Source: Verrucomicrobiaceae bacterium (GTDB lineage: Bacteria; Verrucomicrobiota; Verrucomicrobiia; Verrucomicrobiales; Verrucomicrobiaceae). From it: 64,000 bases of DNA. A program made the translations under genes and the position numbers. Of the stretch, positions 35,668 through 42,573 are shown one piece after another (within the stretch, counting starts at the first letter, position 1; each line of letters starts with the position of its first letter). The stretch covers positions 992,001 to 1,056,000 of the forward strand of contig JABTUN010000001.1 in the NCBI GenBank assembly GCA_015075365.1, in the 5' to 3' direction. The notes under the pieces were generated by a model, which saw only the letters and a program-made list of their open reading frames with translations, searched no databases and was not told where the DNA came from.

Positions 35668-35706
35668 AAAGCGAACGATTCGGCCCAAAACATGAATTGG
35701 AAAGAA
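35668..35706 (+). promoter_or_regulatory. Conserved 39-bp motif upstream of sbtA
   Basis: Same motif as 19664-19702: AAAGCGAACGATT, 5 variable bases, CAAAACATGAATTGG, AAAGAA. It ends 29 bp before the sbtA ATG and begins 8 bp after the stop of the beta-helix gene. A TTGACC hexamer directly precedes it (35662-35667) and could be a -35 element. Confidence 0.6.
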
Positions 35707-35735
35707 TCCTGCTCTGGAGGCATGAAAACACGCTC

Positions 35736-36719
35736 ATGGACCTCCTCACTGCGATTCAATCGAACCTGCTCAGCCCTGCCGTCTTGTTTTTTGTGCTCGG
35801 AGTCTTCGCGGCAGTGTCGAAGAGCGATTTGAAGTTCCCTGAGTCGCTCTACACGACACTGACGATCTATTTGCTCACCGCCATCGGGTTCAAAGGAGGT
35901 GTGGCGATTCATGAGGCGGGGATCGGTGCGGTGTGGTTGCCGGCGCTGGCGGCGATGGGGCTGGGCGGGCTGATTCCGCTGTGGACTTACCCGGTGCTGC
36001 GGAAGCTGGGCAAGTTTAGCGTGGCAGACGCGGGCGCGATCGCGGCGCACTACGGCAGCGTGAGCGCGGTGACCTTCATCGCGGCGACGAACTTTTTCAA
36101 AAGCATCCATGAGCCGTTCGAGAACTATGCGTCGGCTTTTCTCGCGGTGATGGAATCGCCTGCGATCATCGTCGGTGTGATGCTGGGCAAGGGCGTGCTC
36201 GGCGGGGGCAAGTTTTCGCTGAGTGATCCGGGTGTGCGGCATGCGCTGCGGGACGCGGTGCTGGGCAAAGGCGTGCTGCTGCTCATCGGCGCGATGGTGA
36301 TCGGTTCGCTGTGCGGCAAACGCGGCATGGAATCGGTCGAGGGCTTCTTTGTGACGCCGTTCCAAGGTGTGCTGGCGCTGTTCCTTCTCGAAATGGGCAT
36401 GGTGGCGGGGCGCAGGCTCGGTGATTTGAAGAAGGTCGGCGTGTTTCTGCTGCTCTTTGGTGTCACCGCGCCGCTGGTGCATGGTCTCGCGGGCGTGCTG
36501 CTCGGTGGTTGGGTGGGACTGAGTGTCGGTGGGGCGACTTTGCTCGGGGTGCTGGCGGCGAGCGCGAGCTACATCGCGGCTCCGGCGGCGGTGCGTCTTT
36601 CGGTGCCGGAGGCGAATCCGACCTATTCGCTCACCGCCGCGCTGGCCATCACGTTTCCGTTTAACATCAGCCTCGGCATTCCGTTGTTCTATGAGGCTGC
36701 GAAACTCCTCCACACCTGA
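35736..36719 (+). CDS. sbtA: SbtA-like sodium-dependent bicarbonate transporter
   Basis: A 327-residue membrane protein of the SbtA/DUF897 family, about ten helices in two inverted halves. The family block AAHYGSVSAVTFIAATNFF and the C-terminal ASYIAAPAAVRLSVPEANPT, both close to cyanobacterial SbtA, are present. SbtA imports bicarbonate with sodium at high affinity. The ATG at 35736 fits the first membrane helix; an upstream TTG frame crosses the conserved motif. It is followed after 6 bp by the PII-like gene, the standard sbtA-sbtB arrangement. Confidence 0.9.
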   Translation: MDLLTAIQSNLLSPAVLFFVLGVFAAVSKSDLKFPESLYTTLTIYLLTAIGFKGGVAIHEAGIGAVWLPALAAMGLGGLIPLWTYPVLRKLGKFSVADAGAIAAHYGSVSAVTFIAATNFFKSIHEPFENYASAFLAVMESPAIIVGVMLGKGVLGGGKFSLSDPGVRHALRDAVLGKGVLLLIGAMVIGSLCGKRGMESVEGFFVTPFQGVLALFLLEMGMVAGRRLGDLKKVGVFLLLFGVTAPLVHGLAGVLLGGWVGLSVGGATLLGVLAASASYIAAPAAVRLSVPEANPTYSLTAALAITFPFNISLGIPLFYEAAKLLHT

Positions 36720-36725
36720 TCCGCC

Positions 36726-37028
36726 ATGAACCTGCATCCCATGAAACTCGTCACCATCATCTGCGAAGCCGTGCTGGAGGAGCGCATCGTCGAGGTGCTG
36801 CACGAATGCGGCGCGCACGGTCACACGGCCTTCGATGTGCGCGGCAGCGGTCGCCAAGGGCAGCGCAGCGCGGATCTCGTCGAGAGCGGCAATGTGCAGG
36901 TCGAGGTCATCGCAAAGCCTGCGGTGGCGGAGGCGCTGCTCGCGAGGCTGCACCGCGATTTCTTCCGCGACTATGCCATGGTCGCTTATGAGAGCGAGGT
37001 GCAGGTGATGCGGCCGGACAAGTTTTGA
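36726..37028 (+). CDS. sbtB: SbtB-like PII-family regulator of SbtA
   Basis: A 100-residue PII-like protein (MKLVTIICEAVLEERIVEVL, T-loop around 34-55 with RGSGRQGQRSADL). SbtB binds adenine nucleotides including cAMP and AMP and controls SbtA. The C-terminal CGPEGC redox extension known from some cyanobacterial SbtB is absent. The start may be the ATG at 36726 or the one at 36741, which gives the usual family N-terminus. It is coupled to sbtA by a 6-bp gap. Confidence 0.85.
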   Translation: MNLHPMKLVTIICEAVLEERIVEVLHECGAHGHTAFDVRGSGRQGQRSADLVESGNVQVEVIAKPAVAEALLARLHRDFFRDYAMVAYESEVQVMRPDKF

Positions 37029-37356
37029 GAGCGATGTCCGGTGCAGCATGGGGGTGAACATGACCTCGTGATGGGTGAGGTTGGCCCATTGGATGGCTTT
37101 GTGGCTGGCATGCCTCAAGCGAAGCTGCGCATTGTCCAAGAAGGACACGTCGGGTGGCTGTTTTTCCCTTTTTCAGGGAGTGCGTGGCGACTATCAGGCT
37201 TCTTCGCCACAAACATGCTCATGCTCCCGGAAGAGAGGCAAATCCGGAGAAATTTCTTGAGTGGAGCCGTGTTTTTTGGTGTACCACCCCACTGTGATGC
37301 CCCATGGGCACTTCCTGGCCGCTTTTTTCTTGTTCACCGCCACCTCTTTCCAACCT
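37029..37356. promoter_or_regulatory. 328-bp intergenic region before the SulP-carbonic anhydrase gene
   Basis: No convincing gene is seen on either strand; the long minus-strand frame here is a shadow of sbtA. Elements present are a CCCTTTTTCAGGG weak hairpin near 37166 and a TGCCC-CAT-GGGCA dyad at 37298-37310. The 39-bp dab3/sbtA motif is not present. It should hold the sulP-CA promoter. Confidence 0.4.
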
Positions 37357-39627
37357 ATGCCGCACAACAAAGCCCCACTGGCTGTCACCCTTCCAAAAGA
37401 CATCACCGCCAGCATCGCGGTGTTTCTGGTGGCGCTTCCTCTTTGCCTGGGCATTGCACTTGCGTCGAACGCGCCGCTGTTCTCCGGCCTGATCTCCGGG
37501 ATCGTGGGCGGGATCGTGGTGGGCATCCTGAGCGGTTCGCACAAGAGCGTGAGCGGCCCTGCGGCAGGCCTGACGGCCATCGTGGCGGCGCAGATCGCGG
37601 CACTGGGCAGTTTCGAGGCGTTTTTGGCGGCGGTGGTGGTCGCGGGGGTGATGCAGGTGGTGATGGGCACGCTGCGGCTGGGTTTCATCGCGGCCTTTTT
37701 CCCGCTGAGCGTCATCAAGGGCCTGCTGGCCGCCATCGGCCTCATTTTGATCCTGAAGCAGATCCCGCATGTGCTAGGCCATGACACGGACGCGGAGGGC
37801 GAGATGAGCTTTGAGCAACCGGATCATGAAAACACGTTCTCGGAGCTGCTGGCGACGGTTTCGGACATCCAGCCGGGGGCCGCCTTGATCGGCCTGCTTT
37901 CGGTGGTCTTCTTGCTGCTGTGGGATCGAAGCAAGGCGCTCAAAAAGAGCCCGGTGCCCTCCGCGCTGGTCGTGGTGGTCGTGGGCGTGGTGGTGAATTT
38001 GATCCTGCGCAAGATGGGCCACGCATGGGAGATCAAGGCCAGCCATCTCGTGCAGGTGCCGGTGGCGGGTGATCTGCAGGCGTTTCTCGGCTTCCTGCAG
38101 TTTCCGGACAGCGCCCATTTCAGCAATCCGGCCATCTTCAAGGCCGCCATCACCATCGCGCTCGTCGCCACCCTGGAGACGCTGCTGAACCTGGAGGCGG
38201 TGGACAAAATCGATCCCGATCAGCGTCAGTCACCTGCGAACCGTGAACTGGTGGCGCAGGGCATCGGGAATGTGACCGCGGGCCTCATCGGCGGCCTGCC
38301 GATGACGAGCGTGATTGTGCGTTCCAGCGTGAACATCAACTCGGGCGGCAAAACGAAGCTGAGCGCCATCCTGCACGGCATTCTGCTGGTCGTCTGTGTC
38401 ATTACCGTGCCTCAGTGGCTCAATGAAATCCCGCTGGCGGCGCTGGCGGCCATCCTGATCACCACCGGCTTCAAGCTGGCCAGCCCCACTCTCTTCAAGA
38501 GCATGTGGGCGGAGGGCACGCGCCAGTTCCTGCCCTTTGCCATGACCATCGCCGCCATCGTGGTGACGGACCTGCTCGTGGGCGTGATGATCGGCCTCGG
38601 CATCAGCATTCTTTTCATCCTGCACAGCAATCTGCGCCGCCCTGTGCGCCGCATCGTGGAAAAGCATACCTCCGGCGACGTGCTGCGCATCGAGCTGGCC
38701 AACCAAGTGAGCTTCCTCAACCGCGCCTCCCTGGAGAAGACGCTGCACGAGGTGCCGCGTGGCGGCCATGTGCTCATCGACGCCCGCCAGACAAACTACA
38801 TCGACCCGGACATCCGGGACCTGATCTCCGACTTCCACGACACGACATCGAAGGCACACGGCGTGGAGGTCAGCCTCGTGGGCTTCAAGGAGCACTACGA
38901 TTTCAACGACCACATCGAGTTCATCGACTACACCAGCCGCGAGGTGCAGAGCAGCCTCACGCCTGCCACCGTGCTGGGCATTCTGCAGGAAGGGAACAAG
39001 CGCTTCCTGGCCGGCGAGCGCATCCAGCGTGACTTCAGCCGCCAGGTGGCCGCCACGGCCTCCGGCCAGTTCCCCATGGCCGCCGTGCTGAGCTGCATCG
39101 ACTCCCGCACGCCGGCGGAGGTGATCTTTGACCTCGGCCTGGGAGACATCTTCAGCGTGCGCGTGGCCGGAAACATCGCCGCCAGCGAGTTGCTTGGCAG
39201 CATGGAATACGCCTGCAACGTCGCCGGATCGAAGCTGATTCTCGTCATGGGCCATACCAGTTGCGGCGCGGTGAATGCCGCCGTGGACCTGCTGGCCGCC
39301 GCGAAAAAAGCCAGCGAGGCCACTGGATGCAGCAACCTCGACGGCCTCGTCACGGAGATCCAGCAGGCCATCGACCCGCGCACGCTCAAGCAGCCCGCGC
39401 AATGGCAGCCAGGTGAAAAAGCCGCCTACTCCAACGAGATCGCCCGCCGGAACGTCATCCGCACCATCCACGTCATCCGCGAGCGCAGCGCAACGCTCGA
39501 CCGCCTCGTCCGCGAGGGCAGGATCGCCATCGTGGGCGGACTTTATGACGTGAGCACCGGCCAGGTGAGCTTTTTCCAGACCTCCTCGTCCAGCCAGGCA
39601 AAACTGGAGTTGCCACTGGCGGCCTGA
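37357..39627 (+). CDS. SulP bicarbonate transporter fused to beta-carbonic anhydrase
   Basis: A 756-residue fusion. Residues about 8-430 are a SulP permease (VALPLCLGIALASNAP, VSGPAAGLTAI, 11-12 helices), about 435-530 a STAS-like domain, and about 545-750 a beta-class carbonic anhydrase. The carbonic anhydrase zinc site is complete: C580 with D582 and R584 in SCIDSR, H633 and C636 in GHTSCGA. Fusions of this type are known and are thought to channel bicarbonate/CO2. The ATG at 37357 (MPHNKAPLAV) is preferred over the upstream GTG-frame extension because the SulP core starts there. It precedes bioB by 71 bp. Confidence 0.92.
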   Translation: MPHNKAPLAVTLPKDITASIAVFLVALPLCLGIALASNAPLFSGLISGIVGGIVVGILSGSHKSVSGPAAGLTAIVAAQIAALGSFEAFLAAVVVAGVMQVVMGTLRLGFIAAFFPLSVIKGLLAAIGLILILKQIPHVLGHDTDAEGEMSFEQPDHENTFSELLATVSDIQPGAALIGLLSVVFLLLWDRSKALKKSPVPSALVVVVVGVVVNLILRKMGHAWEIKASHLVQVPVAGDLQAFLGFLQFPDSAHFSNPAIFKAAITIALVATLETLLNLEAVDKIDPDQRQSPANRELVAQGIGNVTAGLIGGLPMTSVIVRSSVNINSGGKTKLSAILHGILLVVCVITVPQWLNEIPLAALAAILITTGFKLASPTLFKSMWAEGTRQFLPFAMTIAAIVVTDLLVGVMIGLGISILFILHSNLRRPVRRIVEKHTSGDVLRIELANQVSFLNRASLEKTLHEVPRGGHVLIDARQTNYIDPDIRDLISDFHDTTSKAHGVEVSLVGFKEHYDFNDHIEFIDYTSREVQSSLTPATVLGILQEGNKRFLAGERIQRDFSRQVAATASGQFPMAAVLSCIDSRTPAEVIFDLGLGDIFSVRVAGNIAASELLGSMEYACNVAGSKLILVMGHTSCGAVNAAVDLLAAAKKASEATGCSNLDGLVTEIQQAIDPRTLKQPAQWQPGEKAAYSNEIARRNVIRTIHVIRERSATLDRLVREGRIAIVGGLYDVSTGQVSFFQTSSSSQAKLELPLAA

Positions 39628-39698
39628 TCCGGCCCATCGGCGCACTTTTCCCGTGCATCATCGCCATTTGCGCCAAAGGTCCGGCCTCACATCCCGTC

Positions 39699-40730
39699 AT
39701 GACCTACGCCGAGCTTCACCGCATCTACCACCAGCCCTTTTTCAACCTCCTCAAGCAGGCCCGCGCCGTGCATGACGAGCATTGGACAGACAATTCGGTG
39801 CAGCTTTGCACCCTGCTCAGCATCAAGACCGGCGGTTGCAGCGAGGACTGCGGCTACTGCGCCCAGAGCGCCCGTTACACCACCGGCGTGCAGGCGGAGA
39901 AGCTCATGCCGAAGGAGCAGGTCATGGAGCGCGCCCTCGCCGCCCGTGCCAGCGGCTCCACCCGCTTCTGCATGGGTGCCGCGTGGAAAGGTGTGCGCAA
40001 AGGCACGCAAAAGTTCGACCAGGTGCTCGACATTGTGCGCGATGTGTCAAAGCTCGGCATGGAAGTCTGCGTCACCCTCGGCGAACTCGGCGCGGATGAA
40101 GCCGCCGATCTCAAAGAAGCCGGTGTCACCGCCTACAACCACAATGTGGACACCTCCCCGGAGCATTACCCGAACATCGTCAGCACCCACACCTTTGAGG
40201 ACCGCCTGCGCACCATCCGCCACGCGCAGGATGCCGGCATGTCCGTCTGCTGCGGCGGCATCTTGGGCCTCGGCGAGACCATCGACGACCGCCTGAAGAT
40301 GCTGGAGGTCATTTCGAACTTCAATCCGCAGCCCGAAAGCGTGCCGATCAACGCGCTGATGCCCATCAAAGGCACGCCGCTCGGTGACAACGAGGTCGTC
40401 GATGCCTTCGCCTTCATCCGCATGATCGCCGTCACGCGCATCGCCATCCCGAAGGCCAAGGTGCGCCTCAGTGCCGGTCGCACCAATCTCAGCCGCGAGG
40501 CGCAGGCCCTGGCCTACTTCGCCGGCGCGAACTCCATCTTCTACGGCGACAAACTCCTCACCGCCGCCAATCCGCGCGCCAATGAGGACATGAAACTCCT
40601 CCGTGACCTCGGCCTCGCGCCCTTGGAGCCGAATCCGGGCATGGAAGCGCCCGAGTCCATGGACGGCGTCCCCCTCAGCCCCTGCTGCGACCATTCCTGC
40701 GAGAAGGAAAAGGCGAGCGCGTGCTGCTGA
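39699..40730 (+). CDS. bioB: Biotin synthase
   Basis: A 343-residue radical SAM enzyme that inserts sulfur into dethiobiotin. The radical SAM cluster is C47, C51, C54 in GGCSEDCGYC; further BioB blocks are AYNHNVDTSPEHYP, GGILGLGET and SAGRTNLSREAQ with the arginine ligand of the second cluster. The C-terminus has an extra cysteine-rich tail (PCCDHSCEKEKASACC). No other biotin gene is adjacent. Its place behind the SulP-carbonic anhydrase gene is suggestive, since biotin-dependent carboxylases use bicarbonate. Confidence 0.95.
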   Translation: MTYAELHRIYHQPFFNLLKQARAVHDEHWTDNSVQLCTLLSIKTGGCSEDCGYCAQSARYTTGVQAEKLMPKEQVMERALAARASGSTRFCMGAAWKGVRKGTQKFDQVLDIVRDVSKLGMEVCVTLGELGADEAADLKEAGVTAYNHNVDTSPEHYPNIVSTHTFEDRLRTIRHAQDAGMSVCCGGILGLGETIDDRLKMLEVISNFNPQPESVPINALMPIKGTPLGDNEVVDAFAFIRMIAVTRIAIPKAKVRLSAGRTNLSREAQALAYFAGANSIFYGDKLLTAANPRANEDMKLLRDLGLAPLEPNPGMEAPESMDGVPLSPCCDHSCEKEKASACC

Positions 40731-40750
40731 TCTAGAACACACCCGCCAAC

Positions 40751-41023
40751 ATGAGTCTCTGGGGCAAAGCCATCATCTCGGGGATCGTGATTGAGGGAAT
40801 CCTGTTCTCGCTCCTCTGCGCGAGCGGCTGGGGACCGTGCGGGCCGGGCTCTCCAGTGGGCTTTGTCCTGATGCTGGCCCACTTTCCTGCGACGATGCTC
40901 GCATTGCCAGTCTCAGGACTTGATTTGCCCGACTGGATCATGATGCCGCTTCTGTTCGCGCTGGCCTGCATCTGGTGGATCCTGATCAGCTACGCGTTTT
41001 TGGTCACGCGAGGACGAAAATGA
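40751..41023 (+). CDS. Small membrane protein of unknown function
   Basis: A 90-residue protein with about three hydrophobic helices (IISGIVIEGILFSLLC, FVLMLAHFPATMLALPV, MMPLLFALACIWWILIS). No family recognised. It begins 20 bp after bioB, so it may be cotranscribed. Confidence 0.6.
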   Translation: MSLWGKAIISGIVIEGILFSLLCASGWGPCGPGSPVGFVLMLAHFPATMLALPVSGLDLPDWIMMPLLFALACIWWILISYAFLVTRGRK

Positions 41024-41065
41024 CAGTCCGCGCCTTTTCCCGCGTATGAAGACGCCACACGCGCC

Positions 41066-42496
41066 ATGCACACGCCGCTTTTTCGTCCCTCGATGGACCG
41101 CCGGGCCTTTTTGACGGCCTCGACGGCGGGTTTGGCGTCACTAGGCTTCAAGGGCGGCGCGAGGGCCACCACCGCGCCATCCGTCTCGCTGCCCACGCTG
41201 GCAAAACCGGCCAAATCGACGGTGCTCTTCTTCCTGTGCGGCGGCGCGTCGCACATCGACATGTGGGACATGAAGCCGGACGCGCCGCTGGAGTACCGTG
41301 GCGAGTTCAAACCGATCCGCACCACCGGCGATGAGATCCGCCTGTGCGAGCACCTGCCGCTCCTGGCGAAGCAGGCACATCACTTCGCGCTGATCCATGG
41401 CGTGACGGATGGCGGGCGCGCCACGGGCGATCACCACGCCGGTTATTATTACAACCTCACCGGCCACGCGCCCGATCCCACCTTCAAGCAGCAGGGCAAC
41501 GACCGCCGTCCCTACCCCGAGGACTGGCCTTACATGGGCAGTGTCGTCAGCATGAAGCGCCCGCAGCACCCCACCCTGCCCTCGCTCATCACGCTGCCGC
41601 ACAAGCCCAGCAAGCTGCCCTACACGCGTCCCGGGCAGTTCGCAGGCCGCATCGGGATGGAGTACGATCCCTTCTTGCTCACGGGAAGCTTCGACGAGCC
41701 GCTGCACTTCGCCGCGCCCACGATTTCCGTGGGCGGAGGCATGACCGCGCAGCGCATGCAGGACCGCCAGGGCCTGCTCGCCGCCCTCAACAGCGCCCGC
41801 CGCGATCTCGACCACGAGATGGCGATCCAAAACTACGCGAAGCAGCAGGAGCGCGCCTTTGACCTCCTCTCCTCCAGCGGCACCGCGAATGCCTTCGACA
41901 TCCAGAGCGAGCCGCTGGCCCTGCGCGAGCGCTATGGCCAGGACATCAACGGCATGAGCCTCCTCATGGCGCGCCGCATGGTCGAGGCGGGCGTGCCCTT
42001 CGTCACCGTGTTCTGGAAAGAGGACGAAAGCCTGCACAAGAAATGCAAGAGCGCCGGCGGCTGGGACACCCATGGGAACAACTTCAACTGCCTGCGCGAC
42101 GACCTCCTGCCGCAGTTCGACCGCGGCTTCTCCGCTTTCCTGGAGGATCTCGCCTCGCGCGGATTGCTCGATGAGACGCTCGTGCTCGTCACCAGCGAGA
42201 TGGGCCGCATGCCCAAGGTGGGTGACCGCCGCAGCGGCGGCCCGCTCGGCGCAGGCCGTGACCACTGGACCTCCTGCATGAGCGTGCTGATGGCCGGCGC
42301 GGGCATCAAGGGCGGACAAGTCGTCGGCGAGACCGATGCGCGCGCCGAGCTGCCGAAGGACCGCCCGATCTACCCCGAGGACATCACGAAGACCGTCTAT
42401 TACGCCATGGGCATCGACAACCTCGACGCGCACGACCGCCTCGGCCGCACCTACAACCTCCTGGAGGAGGGAAAGGCGCTGGTGGAGCTGTTTTGA
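41066..42496 (+). CDS. DUF1501 family secreted protein (Tat signal)
   Basis: A 476-residue DUF1501 protein, typical of Planctomycetes and Verrucomicrobia. The N-terminus MDRRAFLTASTAGLASLGFK is of the Tat type. The core resembles an alkaline-phosphatase-like fold (LFFLCGGASHIDMWDMKP, TSEMGRMPKVGDRRSGG, GRDHW). It is usually found beside PSD1 or heme-domain proteins, as here, where the next gene carries a CxxCH domain. Substrate unknown. Confidence 0.85.
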   Translation: MHTPLFRPSMDRRAFLTASTAGLASLGFKGGARATTAPSVSLPTLAKPAKSTVLFFLCGGASHIDMWDMKPDAPLEYRGEFKPIRTTGDEIRLCEHLPLLAKQAHHFALIHGVTDGGRATGDHHAGYYYNLTGHAPDPTFKQQGNDRRPYPEDWPYMGSVVSMKRPQHPTLPSLITLPHKPSKLPYTRPGQFAGRIGMEYDPFLLTGSFDEPLHFAAPTISVGGGMTAQRMQDRQGLLAALNSARRDLDHEMAIQNYAKQQERAFDLLSSSGTANAFDIQSEPLALRERYGQDINGMSLLMARRMVEAGVPFVTVFWKEDESLHKKCKSAGGWDTHGNNFNCLRDDLLPQFDRGFSAFLEDLASRGLLDETLVLVTSEMGRMPKVGDRRSGGPLGAGRDHWTSCMSVLMAGAGIKGGQVVGETDARAELPKDRPIYPEDITKTVYYAMGIDNLDAHDRLGRTYNLLEEGKALVELF

Positions 42497-42573
42497 GGGC
42501 CGGATCACCTCGGTCGCGCCTGTTCGCCGCGCCTTGACCGTCGGGAAGAGCCGTGACCATACTGCTGCCGACC

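Noticed and set aside
35550..37148. Long minus-strand frame of 532 codons across sbtA and sbtB
   Set aside because: Rich in histidine, arginine and glutamine as expected for the antisense of a membrane protein gene; sbtA and sbtB on the plus strand have clear families.
39628..39698. Biotin-operon operator or riboswitch before bioB
   Set aside because: Only a loose GGCGCA/TGCGCC dyad is visible; no BirA-like box or known RNA motif could be recognised.
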